From contig JAFFSR010000021.1 in the NCBI GenBank assembly GCA_017163975.1, positions 496,001 to 560,000 of the forward strand: a DNA stretch of 64,000 nucleotides, read 5' to 3'. The position numbers were made by a program, and so were the translations under genes. Under the pieces are notes generated by a model that was given only the letters and a program-made list of their open reading frames with translations, made no database searches and had not been told where the DNA came from. The DNA is from Anastatus disparis. Taxonomy: Eukaryota; Arthropoda; Insecta; Hymenoptera; Eupelmidae. Each line of letters begins with the position of its first letter. Position 1 is the first letter of the stretch. Shown here piece by piece: positions 36,158 to 47,171 of the stretch.

Positions 36158-37634
36158 CGAAAAATTTCACATCAATTTACACGGCTAAATAATAAAAATT
36201 AATAAGTCTGGGAATATGTTCCATTTGGTTTTCAAAATAAAAAAAAAATTTTTGTGGTTAAAAATTCAAAGTAATGGAATATTTTTATTTACTTAAATTT
36301 TTTGGTTAAATTAATGTTTTAATAAATTTTCTATTAAAAAGTATCAAACTATTGTAAAAACTAAATAGAACTATTTTTGTTGAAAATAACATGTACAATA
36401 TAATTGAATTTTTAAAAATGGCAATGTAGACTTTTCAACTTACCTGTTAGGTGAAAAATCACTATTGAATATACACAAAAACTGCCTAAGTTGATTTGAT
36501 ATTTAATGACTTGACTTAATATTTTTTTTATAAAGAACGAATAAATTTCAGCGATAACGAAGAAAATTTCTAAAAACACCTGAATTTGCGGAAAAGTATT
36601 TAAAACAGTCATTTTTTATCAATCATAAGATTTTCTTTCTTCAAGCTCACTTTGTTTTGAAGAAAACGTACAAATACATTTTTATCAGATATCGTGTGTA
36701 AATATGTAGTGACGATATTACCAATAAATCTTAGTTCTACCAGGTTTTGAGTATTTTTTACTTGGAAATATTTATTAATTATTTATTATGTACCTAAATT
36801 AATTAAGAATTTAAAATGGCATAAAAATCATCTGTAAATATTTTCCCTTTTACGGCAAGTGAATACAACTTGCGTATGAAATTTAGTACAAAATAATTAA
36901 GGTAATCTAATGTTTAGTAATAACTTCATAAATGTTATTATCAATAATCACATAAATTGTTTGTTAAAAAAAGTTATTTTCTTTCTCAATTTTTTATTTG
37001 TTTTATTTTTAGATTTGTTAATAGATTTATTAGTATAGTTTTTTAATTATTTAACTTTAAATATGTCCTAATAAATCTAAAAATGAAAAAAAAAATAATC
37101 AAACATATCAAAGCATTAATAACTGTACTTATAAATTATAAATTTTTAAAAATAGTTCAAAATTATGAATTCACATAATTAGATGAACATAAAAAAAAAA
37201 TATAAAAGGAAGTAAAAATGATCATTTTTTCAATGTTATTGATTAATCAAGCAAGCGTGTTCAAAACGTTGTCGCAACGCTTGAGATCGGCATTCTAAGC
37301 GAGCGACCACGCAATAAATCGCTGTGTTCGGATTCAGCTTTCTGTGCCATAGACTACGGAGAGCCGTAGCGAGCGACAAAGCAGTTTAGTCGCTGTGCTT
37401 GGATTCAACTTTTTGTACCGTAGACTACTGAGAGCCGTAGCGAGCCACAACGCAGCTCAGTCGCAGCGCTCTGCTCCGATCAATGTTATCTTTTATACAG
37501 AAAGTTGGAATGATTAGCTGCGATATTGTTACGCACTCTTAGATTGCGATTTTCCGTTATTAACAGCTGCAAATGTTGTCCGAATCATTCACAACAATCG
37601 ACTTCGCAGCGTGTGTATTCGGCTTTTTTTTCAG
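33955..37634. repeat. Right arm of the giant palindrome
   Basis: It is the uninterrupted reverse complement of the left arm: ~350-bp tandem units from 33955 to about 35770, the boundary segment to about 35919, then the outer arm to 37634. Unit order and subtypes mirror the left side only approximately, and single-base differences are scattered throughout. The two arms have thus diverged somewhat since the palindrome arose. Confidence 0.85.
36095..36150. repeat. (TA)n microsatellite in right arm
   Basis: About 28 AT units. It is the mirror partner of 28734-28801. Confidence 0.95.
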
Positions 37635-37808
37635 TGTACTTATATGAGTAGATCATGTTTTAATTTTATGTTCTCGAAAGCTTTGGATAAAAATTTTCCA
37701 GAATCTTAAAGGAATTCTAAACAAACTATTATAAAATCCTTACAGAAATTAATATAAAATGAAATTTGTTTCAAGGATTTTATTTAAGAATTTGAATTTT
37801 TTTTACAG

Positions 37809-38013
37809 GATCCAAATACTGGTTTTATGACAAATACTCCTTTTGAAGTTTTCACTATAACTCCTGGTCGTCGTTACAGATTTCGCATGATTAATTCTTT
37901 TGGTTCTGTTTGTCCAGCTCAAATTACATTCCAAGGACATCAATTAACTTTGATTGCCACTGATGGTGAGCCAGTCCAACCAGTGAATGTGAATACTATT
38001 ATTTCCTTTTCAG
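37809..38013 (+). CDS. Laccase-type multicopper oxidase, single internal exon
   Basis: This is the one clean host-type coding segment. A 205-bp open exon is bounded by a polypyrimidine/acceptor (TTTTTTACAG, ending 37808) and a donor (TTTTCAG|GTGAGA at 38014). It encodes DPNTGFMTNTPFEVFTITPG, then RRYRFRMINSFGSVCPAQI, TFQGHQLTLIATDGEPVQP and VNTIISFSG. The phrases PGRRYRFRxIN, GHxLTLIATDGEP and SFSGE are diagnostic of the middle cupredoxin domain of insect laccases. Laccases are copper enzymes that oxidise phenols and catechols with O2; in insects they act in cuticle tanning or metal/phenolic metabolism. The exon ends in phase 1. It has no stop or frameshift. No neighbouring laccase exon was found in the window, so the gene has very long repeat-filled introns or this is a lone duplicated exon. 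Which laccase paralogue it is cannot be told. Confidence 0.85.
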
Positions 38014-38219
38014 GTGAGATAAAAATATATACTTAAATGCTTTTATATTTAAAGATCGGCAATATGATCTTTCCAGTGGAATGAGAATAGAATTTCGGTA
38101 TGTTAAAATATTTAATCATATAATAAGATCTAAAAAAGGTTAATCTCTTACAAGTAAGATTTGTTATTTGAATGAAATAATAGAATGAGAAAGACGTTAA
38201 TAATCTATCAGGTCTAAAT

Positions 38220-38290
38220 TTAAGAGCAGGCCAAATTCACTATCTTTGTCTAATTGAGTTTTTTGTTATTTAATCAAGTATTAATTGTTG
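38220..38290. mobile_element. Partial copy of the TTAA hairpin family
   Basis: TTTAAGAGCAGGCCAAATTC, followed by a TATCTTTGTCTAATTGAG phrase, resembles the left end of the element at 38470 (TTAAGAGCAGGTCGTATATC). It is degraded and may be an older insertion beside the intact copy. Confidence 0.45.
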
Positions 38291-38469
38291 TATCTGTAAA
38301 TTGAGAATTGAGAAAAGTAAGGAATACAAAAATATTATGAACAAAACTTTTTACTTCAACATTCCTTTTATTTCTCAAAAATAATGAAGTAGAATTTTTT
38401 TTCCTTGTGCATAAATATTTATAATAATATTATATCTTACGCTCAACTTTGAATTTGCAGATACAACGA

Positions 38470-38858
38470 TTAAGAGCAGGTCGTATATCTCTGTCCTTTT
38501 CTAATCAAAGAATTTATTTTTTTGCAAAAACTAATAATTGTAGCAAAAAGTAAGGAGATAGCCCCATCTTGTATCTTAAAACGTAATATTTACTTTGATG
38601 AGGAAAAATCATTTTTATCGATTCGTTTTGAAGAAAACCTTGAAAAACTTAAAAAATAGAGGTTAGAATGGACAATTCAGTTTTTCAAGGTTTCCTTAAA
38701 AACAAAGCGATAAAAATAATTTTTCCTCATAAAAGAAAATCTAGCTTTTTATTATACGAGATGGGGCTTTCTTCTTATTTTTTGCTACAGTTATTAATTT
38801 TTGTAAAAAAATAAATTCTTTGATTAGAAAAGGACAGATATACTCGACCTCCTCTTAA
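38470..38858. mobile_element. TTAA-flanked hairpin MITE, 389 bp
   Basis: It begins TTAAGAGCAGGTCGTATATC and ends GACCTCCTCTTAA. The arms carry TGTCCTTTTCTAATCAAAGAA and its complement, and a second inner pair around GAGATAGCCCCATCTTGTA / ACGAGATGGGGCTTTC. Its ends and length match the element inserted in the RT at 9561-9957, so the two are one family. Confidence 0.8.
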
Positions 38859-39210
38859 TACTTAAGTAAATAATAAAAAACTTAATTAGATAATGACAGC
38901 GAATCCAGCTGCAGTACCTATCTTTCTGGATCATATAAGAGTTTTCTATATTATTATACTCTAAAAATAAGCGCATACGTATTTTTTTCATTTTTATTCT
39001 GCACTTTTTAAAAATTACTCATTTTCATTCTCAAAAATGAAAAATTTTTCAAATTAACAAATTTTTTTCTTTTTTGTGACCTCTATAAATAAATCTATGT
39101 TCATTTAATGCTATAAAAAATGCTCTTCTAATTCCACCCTCTTTTATTTTTTTTACAAAAAAAAGCAAAAGTGCAATCGCACTTTTTGTAAGAAATGAAC
39201 AATTACATTC
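38859..39210. other. Intergenic DNA, nothing recognised
   Basis: Short A/T-rich stretch with no coding or repeat signal. Confidence 0.35.
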
Positions 39211-40005
39211 TACATATGGGACATTTCATGTGAACTCACCTAACAAAAAAATAAAATTCGGTGAATATCAGTGAAAAGCTTCCATTTGATACCCAAAATA
39301 TACAAAAAAATTTTCAGAGGTCTAGGTCAAAGGTATAAAGAGTAATGGGTAATAAAAAATTGAAATTTTTCAAAATTTTTTGTAAAATTCCAACTTAATT
39401 ATTATTTTATTCAAAAACTAAGAGGTGTAAAGAATTACTCATTAAGACATTTCTTGTTGCGATTTGAGAGTAGAATCTACAAAATTTGATCCTTTTTCCA
39501 ATTTGATTCCAATAACAATCAATTCTAATTTTGTTTTAATAATTTATTTAAATAACATTACAAACGTATTATAAGTAAAAAATGACTTTAATGCTTACAA
39601 ATCTGATACTATATTTGTAATATTACACAGCATGAAAGCACATAATAGAAATCTGAAAAAAAACAAGCTCTTTAGCTTGACAGCTTTTTAATCAGATGGA
39701 ACAATTAAGTTTTTATCTGAAAAAAACTGAAGTTTCATAGATGATTTTGTCAAAAACTGCAGCAAAGTTCACTGATTCTGAATTCCTCGTTTATAATGTT
39801 AAACATAGCACGAAACAATATAATAAATTAATATAGGATAAGTATTTTAAAATAAATGATAATAAAAATAAAAATAAGTAATTTAATAGATGTCATTAAA
39901 ATTTTTTAACGCATATAAAATTTTATAGAACTAGAAAGCTAATAGAAAGTAATGATTGTTGCAACATCACACATAATCAAACTATAATAATAGTACATTA
40001 CGTAA

Positions 40006-40106
40006 CGGGTATGGAAAGACTTCATTTACAAAACGAGAAGTTTACGGCCCGAGCCGAAGGTGAGGGTCGTAATGAGTTTCGTAAAAAAAAAGCCTTTCCA
40101 TACTAG
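40006..40106. repeat. ~100-bp hairpin
   Basis: GGTATGGAAAGACTTCATTTAC faces AAAAAAGCCTTTCCATACTAG. The loop has the GC-rich phrase GGCCCGAGCCGAAGGTGAGG. It could be a very short MITE. Confidence 0.55.
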
Positions 40107-40921
40107 TGGGGTAGTTTTTTTTCGCCATGAGAGCCAAAAAAGAGCAACGAAGTTACGATTTTAGGATTAGAATGGCGAAAAAGATATTTACATAATGCAT
40201 CTTATATAAATAATTATATGCTTGTAATACCTATACTCTGAATCAATATTTTTAATTACGATAAATTATAAAAAATTTGTGTATTATCTTTTTTTTTAGT
40301 TATAATTTGTAAGTAATTTTAACCTTAATACTTTTTTGAGATTAACATTCTATCTAAAATAAAATAATTGCATGCAAAATTCACATAAAAGATTAACACT
40401 TTGTTAACATCAAAGTACTTGCAATCAAAATTTACAAAAAAAATAAGCACTTTTTTGACATTAATATTGTATCTAAAATTAAGCAATGCATGTAAAATTT
40501 ACATAAAAAATAATTGATTTTAAACAACAAAAATTAAAAAGTTAAACAAATAAATGCCTACATTGCTTATATTCTTATTGAGCACGCTTTCTGCATGTAG
40601 TGCATAACATTTCATCTAATGAAACATTACTTAAAACTTTTTTTATTTCTTCTGTCATTTTCCGTAATGACTTCACTTTTCTATGTTTTTTCAATTTAAA
40701 AGGATTACAACACCTATTATAATTTATCGTTGTAGTTGGAAATTCCATATTTTATATTAATCGATTAGTTTTATAATATTTTTTTTTATAGTCTTTATGA
40801 ATATATAAAAAATAAACATTTATTGATGTAAACGAAGCAGACGTCACGTTTGTAAACTCGAGTTTCAAAGCATAAACCATGAAGTCGTCAGAGAAAAATC
40901 AAAAATTTTTGGAAATCCATA

Positions 40922-41052
40922 TAGGCTGGAATTTATAAACCCAACTCAAGTTATGATTGCTACTCAAACCTCATTCTTTATCTCTCTCATGATGAAAAAA
41001 AAGATAGATGATGCAACCGTTACTGGAGTTAGGTGTATGAATTCCAGCCTTA
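40922..41052. mobile_element. ~131-bp hairpin MITE
   Basis: TAGGCTGGAATTTATAAACC at the left faces GGTGTATGAATTCCAGCCTTA at the right. A half-copy (GGTTGGAATTTATAGATCCAA) follows at about 41095. TA at the edges suggests a Tc1/mariner-type target. Confidence 0.6.
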
Positions 41053-41159
41053 GTACATGATACCGTTGGTGACGCAACATCTATACTATATAAGGTTGGA
41101 ATTTATAGATCCAACTGAAGCAATGGTGTTACTTGAGTATCAATGTTACTCAAGTAATA

Positions 41160-41380
41160 TTGATACACTGTTAAAAAAAAACATGAAATTCAATGTAGTT
41201 TTCAATGAATTTTGCACATAAAAATTAATGTGTTCTGAACATTAAAGTGATTTTAAGGTGTATTGACATAAAAATCAATGCAATTTACTATGGACATTAA
41301 TGCATTTAAGGGTGTATACGTACTTTATAATTTAGTTACGTTTACATTACATTCTAAGTACACGCATTACTTGTACACTA

Positions 41381-41430
<50 letters not shown>

Positions 41431-41785
41431 TTGATTTTTAAAGCATAACTGTAGTAAAATTGATTAGTATCTACATGAATTTCCAAGTTTTGTTATAATG
41501 TCAAGTTTGACTTTAAGTCGCTAGGTGGCGTTTTTCTAAGTTTTGTCATCCCTTACACCAATTTGGGAGACGCAGATATAAGAGGCCGGACAGTAAAAGC
41601 TCTTCGAAAAGCTATAAAACAATATGTGAAAAATACACCTGAAAAATTCACGTGAAAAAAACACGTGAAAAATATGCGTGAAAAAACACGCAAATTTTAC
41701 ATGTAAAAAACACGTGTAAAAAATACGTGTATTTTACACGTGTTTTTTTCACGTGCAACAAACACGTGTTTTTTTTTAATAGGGT
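41160..41785. mobile_element. DNA element with CACGTG palindromic repeats, relative of 22648-23343
   Basis: The right ~150 bp contain at least six copies of ACACGTG/CACGTGTTTTT or close variants, in both orientations. The element ends in a CCCTATT-type terminus (AATAGGG reading outward on this strand). The left end CTGTTAAAAAAAAACATGAAA is a weak partner of the right end. The core shares CTAGGTGGCGTTTTTCT and a TATAAG box with 22648-23343. The two elements therefore look like cousins in which the subterminal palindrome differs. A (TA)n tract lies inside. Boundaries are approximate. Confidence 0.5.
41386..41429. repeat. (TA)n microsatellite
   Basis: About 22 TA units. Confidence 0.95.
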
Positions 41786-42457
41786 ATTATTTTTTGAACC
41801 TTTATTAGAGCAAAGCTATAGTCAGAATACAAGATATGCACAGACAATATTATTTTGTAATTACTGTTCTAAATGTAGATTTCATGCATTAACAACTTTT
41901 TGATTTAAAGATGATTCATTATATTAAGAAATGAAACATTTAGATGAGGCAAACTTGCTTTTCATATTCTTGTTTTAAATTATAATATTGAAAGTATAGT
42001 TTAGATTTTGATTGATATATTCTTGAAACTTAAATAATTAAGATAAAGCCAGCACGCTTTAAATATTGGTTTGGATTAAGATCCCAGGCGGAAATCACAT
42101 TCTGAAATAAAAAATGATAAAAAATAATAACTGATATTAACAATTTAAAATGTCTAGATTTTGGACTGTAATAAAAGTTTGAAATAGTTATTATTTTTTA
42201 TTTTTTGTTTTAATTTCTTATTATTTTTTATTATTTTTTATTAGCTTTTTCAATTTGGAAATCATACGCATAAATCAAACCTAAAATAAAAGTTATTATT
42301 AGTTATTATTTTTTATTACTTTCTTATGAAACAATAGTTATTATTAGTTTTTATTTTTTATTATTTTTTATTAGCTTTTTCAATTTGAAAACCATACGCT
42401 AAACCAAACCTAGAATAAAAGTTATTATTAGTTTTTATTTTTTATTATTTTTTATCA

Positions 42458-43419
42458 GCTTCTGATTGGCTCATTTGGATTTTATTCGGTGCTATACCAA
42501 GCCTAAAAGGGCTTCTACCTAGAAAATATCTAAATCATCTTGCAATGTTTATCTCAGCTTTAAATACTCTTCTACAAGATAGCATATCACCACATGAACT
42601 AAAGATTTCAAAAATTTTATTAATAGAATTTGTTTTTTATATTGGTATATTTTTCGGAGATAAGTATATGTACTACAATGTACATTTACTGTTACATTTA
42701 ACTGATACTGTCGAGAATTGGGGACCACTATGGGCAATCAATACTTTTCCCTTCGAAAGCCATAATAAAAATTTACTTGAAATGAAGAAAAGTAATTACC
42801 ACATCGCTAAAGAAATAGTTATTAGACTATTAACTTATCAACAAATTCCACTATTAGAAACGGAAAGCTTTATTTCTCAAGAAACGAAAGATTTTGTTGA
42901 TCAACTGAACAGTAAAAGATTAAAGAATGTAGTAAAAATAGGTAATTGTACACTAGTAGGATGTGCAAAACGTCACATTCTAACCAAAAAGAAATTTCGT
43001 GCCTTCGTTTCTTTATAAATATTAATAAAATTACTGAATGTAAAAAATACAATAAAATTATATATCAAAGTTGTAGATACACATCTTGTTATTATTCAAA
43101 AGGGAAAAAAACTAATGATTCTATTTTTCAAACGAAAGATAGTAGATTCGGAATCATTAGTTCTATATATTTGATTAAATAGGACGATAACTGTGATGTT
43201 TATATTTTCTTTAAATTATTAAAACTTGTACCGGTTTCATTTGTTAATGACACTGATGTGAAAGAAATCATAAATTTAAAAAAATGTTCACTCTTTCATG
43301 GCGAAATTCAATGTCTTAAGTATACCATGCTACACCGGCCTTGTATAATAACAAAATGTAATGATGATTATTATTTAAGCTCAATTTTTAAAGGTGCTCT
43401 TGGTCGCTGCATTAATTAA
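42458..43419 (+). pseudogene. CACTA-like (DUF4218-type) transposase, C-terminal fragment
   Basis: Reading starts in frame before the ATG at 42545 with SDWLIWILFGAIPSLKGLLP, then RKYLNHLAMFISALNTLL. It continues with YYNVHLLLHLTDTVENWGPL and WAINTFPFESHNKNLLEMKK. NVHxLLHL...GPLWxxxxFPFE is the hallmark of the DUF4218-like region found after the catalytic core of CACTA/EnSpm (tnp2-like) transposases. The frame stops at 43018. The tail continues in another frame (SRFGIISSIYLIK, stop TAG at 43180, then VPVSFVNDTDVKEI to the stop at 43417-43419). The DDE core is missing upstream, so the product cannot catalyse transposition. Just downstream is the Gypsy insertion. Confidence 0.75.
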
Positions 43420-43772
43420 GATTTGATAAGTAAATCGTATTATATGTTAGCGTTGACATTGTAAATACAAAATAAAACTTCTTTTATAATTGTAAAATAA
43501 GACTTATATTTTTATATAAAAGTTTTTATGTAAAAATAAAAATAAAAATTCTTTTTGAATCAATTATATCCTTACCTATCTACTTACTTTCAATAATCAA
43601 AAACAATTTTTAACAATTTTTAAAATCTAATGAAAAAATAATTATAACTTTTTTTTATCGTTTCCTTCAAGTGAACACCTTTAAAATTCAAAAAATTAAT
43701 AAAAAAATTAATAAAAATTACTAAAAAATAATATTAATAACTTTTATTTAACGTTGGCTTTATATGTATATA
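43420..43772. other. 3' part of the CACTA-like element
   Basis: Non-coding A/T-rich sequence includes AATAAAA-type words, then a TTAATAACTTTTATTTAACG subterminal repeat, up to the LTR insertion point. Confidence 0.45.
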
Positions 43773-43978
43773 TGAGGTAAATAAATGTACACAAAATAAT
43801 ATTTTTATTTATAATAAAAATTATTAAGTTTTTATTTGTGACAGTTTACAAGGAGGTCAGAAATTAGTCTGCCTAGAAAACAATAAAAAAATCAATAGTA
43901 ATAAATAAACATGAATATAGCTGCGCCGCCAACTTCATAAATCAAACATTCGAACATTTGTTCGATATGTTCGCCACA
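43773..43978 (-). repeat. 3' LTR of the Gypsy element
   Basis: In the sense direction it begins TGTGGCGAACATATCGAAC and ends TACATTTATTTACCTCA. A polypurine stretch (AGGGGGGTAA, at 43979-43988 on the minus strand) directly precedes it. Confidence 0.9.
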
Positions 43979-44910
43979 TTACCCCCCTGAGGAGTAAATA
44001 AAACCAGGTTTATTAGGAAAATGAACTTTCCGACTGAACGGGTCTTATATTCTGGTTTTGATGACAATGATGGAAGTACAGATGGCGATGACGGTAATAC
44101 TTTAGAATCTGGTAAAGATGATTGAGTAGGTGATGGTGAAGAATTTTCTTGTTCTTCAAAAACAAAGGCAGGTTTAACGCGATCGATTGATACCTTATTT
44201 GGTTTGTTGTTAATCTTCAGCGTGATGGTCTTGTTGTCGCGATCAATGACTTCATAAGGTCCTCGATAAGGTGGTTGAAGAGATCTACGCTCCGGTCCTT
44301 CCCGTAAAAATGCATGCGTACAAGAAGAAAGTTCCTTAAAAACAAAAGTTCCGGGTCTAGAATGTCCTGATGCTGGTGTTGGTCGAAGACGAGACATATG
44401 CTCACGTAAACATGTGAGAAAGTTTGTTAAATCCTCAGCATTTGGATCGTTAGATACAAACATTTCCCCAGGAAGCCGAAGGGGTTCACCGTAAACAAGC
44501 TCCGCTGATGAAGCTTGAATGTCAACTTTAAAAGCTGAACGGATTCCCAATAAAACGAGTGGTAGAGCTTCCACCCAGCTAATATCAGCGTGTGCCATGA
44601 TAGCAGCTTTTAAAGGGCGATGGAGACATTCGACTTGACCATTGGCTGAAGGATGCCAGCTTGTTGTAAACTGGTGTTTAAAACCAAAATGATCTTTGAA
44701 AACTCTGAATAAAAATGAGGTGAATTGAGAACCTCTATCAGATGTCACGACCTGAGGACAGCCAAAGCGAGAAATCCAGCAACTGAGAAATGCTTGGATA
44801 ACAGATTCTGCAGTAATGCACTCTAATGGAAAGACTTCAGGCCAACGAGTAAAGCGATCAACCACAGTTAAACAATACCTAAAATTATTTACAAGAGAGG
44901 AGAGGACCAA
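43942..44910 (-). pseudogene. Gypsy integrase catalytic and C-terminal domains
   Basis: The frame continues pol after frameshifts (the join lies near 44880-44950, where [18 protein letters not shown] is in another frame). RYCLTVVDRFTRWPEVFPLE and TSDRGSQFTS carry the DDE aspartate region. WHPSANGQVECLHRPLK carries the catalytic Glu (family usual NGxVERxHR; here Cys-Leu replaces Arg-Xaa after the Glu). The C-terminal part includes GPYEVIDRDNKTITLKINNK, the GPF/Y-like module. The final ~40 residues run into the LTR. A minimum of two frameshifts separate this from the upstream pol. Confidence 0.85.
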
Positions 44911-44951
44911 TAATATCTACGTGAATATGTGAAAACCGATGTGAGGGTAAA

Positions 44952-47171
44952 TCAAAAACGCCAATTGGTGATTTTACATGTCGAGAAATCTTGGATCTTT
45001 GACACTCCAAACAAGAACGAGCCCAACTTCGACAATCTTTTTTTGAATTGAAGGCCAAACAAAGCGATCACTAACAAGCTTAGCTGTAGCATTGGCACCA
45101 GGGTGGCTGAGATTGTGGAGCTGTTCAAAAATTTGTCGACGAAACGGAATTGAGAGAAATGGTCTTGATTTACCAGTTGATGTGTCACAATATACAAAAA
45201 CTTCAGATCCTGAAAGTTGAACTTTTTAAGTTTAAGTGACGTAGGCTCTTGTAAATAGTTTTTAATTTCATCATCATTATCTTGAAATTCAGCAAGCTTT
45301 TTGTAATCCAAAGGCATGCAAATTGCTTCAATGCGAGAGAGTGTATCAGCTACTACGTTTTCCGCTCCACTGATATGTTGAATATCCGTTGTAAACTCGG
45401 AGATGAATGAAACTTGATTTCTCTGTACAGGTGGTAACTTATCCTTTTTTTGTTGAAAGATATAAGTTAAAGGCTTATGATCAGTAAAAATCATAAAATG
45501 ATGACCTTCAAGAAAATGACGAAAATGTTGAACCGATTCGTAAATAGCAAGAAGTTCTCGGTAATAAGCTGGTGAATCACTCTGCTTTTTGGTCATTTTT
45601 TTAGAAAAAAATGCAAGAGGTTGCCAAGAATCATCAACCAATTGTTGAAGACATCCTCCAATAGCAGAGTTTGAAGCATCAGTAAAAAGTCCAAGGGGAA
45701 CACCAATTCGAGGATGAACCAAAAGAGTAGCTGAAGATAAACAATCTTTACAAGCTTTAAAATCTTTTTCTAACTTAGTTGTCCACGGCACTTTTTGAGA
45801 GCCTTTGAGTAACGGTTTACTAATAGCTTCATGAAGAGGTGCTTCGAACTCTGAAGCATGTGGGATGAATCTACGATAAAAATCAATCATGCCAAGAAAA
45901 CGACGCAAGCCTTGTGCAGTTTGCGGCCTAGTGAATTCTTGAATGGCCTTGATACGATCTTCAGGAGGTCGAATTCCAGAAGCTGATACTGTATATCCAA
46001 GAAAATCTAATTCTAAAACTCCGAAAACACACTTAGATGAATTAATGACTATTCCATATTGAGAAAGACGTTCAAACAATATTTTCAAATGATGTTTATG
46101 CTCATCAACAGATCGAGAGAAAACCAAAATATCATCGATGTAAGCGTAACAAAAATCTAAACCATGAAGAACTTCATCGATAAAACGCTGAAAAGTTTGA
46201 CCAGCATTACGCAATCCAAATGTCATAAAAGGAAACTCGTAGAGACCAAAAGGGGTGGTGATTGCAGTTTTACAGATGTCGTCCTTGAAAACCGGGATTT
46301 GATTGTAAGCTTTGACAAGATCAATTTTTGAAAATATTGTACAGCCATCTAAATTACAAGTGAAATCATGAATGTGACGCACTGGGTAACAGTCAGGAAT
46401 GGTACGACTGTTTAGACTACGATAATCGCCACAGGGTCGCCAATCAGAATTGCCTTTCGGAGCTAAAGGTAATGGCGATGACCAACAACTCTCCGAAGGA
46501 CGAGCAGTGCCAGCTTCCATCATATCATCGAACTGCTTCTTTGCAATTTTAAATTTATCCGGAGCTAAACGTCTAGGAGCGCTTGAAACCGGTGGACCTG
46601 GTGAAGTTCGAATATGATGAACTGTTTCGTGTTTGATTTCACGATCTCTTCCGCAAGGGCGAGTCAAATCAGGAAACTCAGCAAGGATACAGGTGAATTC
46701 AGGCGATGAACATGTGTCAACAGTTTTAACGCTTAACTGAAAAACTTTCCTTACTTGAGCATCTGTGCGTAAACCAGTAGTACCATCGATTAAAACTTTC
46801 ATATGACAATCAGGTAATAAATGAAAATAAGAAAGAAAATCAGAACCTATTATAGGAACGTTAACATCTGCAATAACAAACTTCCATTTGAAAACTCGCC
46901 GAAGACCAAAATTGAGGTTAAGATTTATAAAACCAAAAGTTTTGATCTTACTGCTGTTTGCTGCACTCAGGTCAAAATCAGCTGCAGAGAGACGTTTCTG
47001 AATAAAACGACGAGGAAAACAACAAATATCGGAGCCAGTATCAATTAAGTAATCTCGTTTAGTAGCCCGATCTGTAACAAAGAGACGGCTCCCTGGAGAA
47101 AGGCAGTTAGTTGCCGTCCTTACGAACTGCCGCTGAGGTTTTCCGAACTGTAGGTGCAAGGCTGTATGCAC
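44952..47171 (-). CDS. Gypsy pol: protease, reverse transcriptase, RNase H
   Basis: A 739-codon frame overlaps the gag end. The aspartic protease active site LIDTGSD is at about residues 42-48. RT follows with [30 protein letters not shown] (motif A) and [12 protein letters not shown] (YIDD, motif C) near residue 340. RNase H has [26 protein letters not shown] and VVADTLSR. The last ~60 residues are out of frame with the integrase zinc finger, which can be seen in other frames ([12 protein letters not shown] and SCLECQRSK). RT and RNase H are intact on reading; the frame is lost near 45150-45180 and again near 45045. The enzyme would copy the element's RNA into DNA in the cytoplasm. Confidence 0.9.
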   Translation of the reverse strand: MHTALHLQFGKPQRQFVRTATNCLSPGSRLFVTDRATKRDYLIDTGSDICCFPRRFIQKRLSAADFDLSAANSSKIKTFGFINLNLNFGLRRVFKWKFVIADVNVPIIGSDFLSYFHLLPDCHMKVLIDGTTGLRTDAQVRKVFQLSVKTVDTCSSPEFTCILAEFPDLTRPCGRDREIKHETVHHIRTSPGPPVSSAPRRLAPDKFKIAKKQFDDMMEAGTARPSESCWSSPLPLAPKGNSDWRPCGDYRSLNSRTIPDCYPVRHIHDFTCNLDGCTIFSKIDLVKAYNQIPVFKDDICKTAITTPFGLYEFPFMTFGLRNAGQTFQRFIDEVLHGLDFCYAYIDDILVFSRSVDEHKHHLKILFERLSQYGIVINSSKCVFGVLELDFLGYTVSASGIRPPEDRIKAIQEFTRPQTAQGLRRFLGMIDFYRRFIPHASEFEAPLHEAISKPLLKGSQKVPWTTKLEKDFKACKDCLSSATLLVHPRIGVPLGLFTDASNSAIGGCLQQLVDDSWQPLAFFSKKMTKKQSDSPAYYRELLAIYESVQHFRHFLEGHHFMIFTDHKPLTYIFQQKKDKLPPVQRNQVSFISEFTTDIQHISGAENVVADTLSRIEAICMPLDYKKLAEFQDNDDEIKNYLQEPTSLKLKKFNFQDLKFLYIVTHQLVNQDHFSQFRFVDKFLNSSTISATLVPMLQLSLLVIALFGLQFKKRLSKLGSFLFGVSKIQDFSTCKITNWRF

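Larger units (their letters stand above)
27333..37634. mobile_element. Giant palindromic element with ~3.7-kb inverted arms
   Basis: The left end CACTGAAAAAAAGCCCAATG and right end complement (CGGCTTTTTTTTCAGTG) match, followed by ACACACGCTGCGAAGTCG and its partner. Complementarity continues over 27333-28975 plus 31627-33690 on the left and 33955-37634 on the right. The left arm is interrupted by a 2.65-kb nested element. Without it, the structure is about 7.65 kb: two ~3.7-kb arms around a ~265-bp centre. The inner ~2 kb of each arm is an array of ~350-bp tandem units. CACTG...CAGTG termini recall the CACTA/Mirage/Chapaev group, but the target duplication is unclear. No transposase other than a Cys-rich tail in the centre is present. 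Confidence 0.8.

Noticed and set aside
28355..36612. Two near-identical ~60-codon ORFs on opposite strands (28355-28543 and 36412-36612)
   Set aside because: They are mirror copies created by the palindrome arms; the peptide is hydrophobic, short and has no recognised motif.
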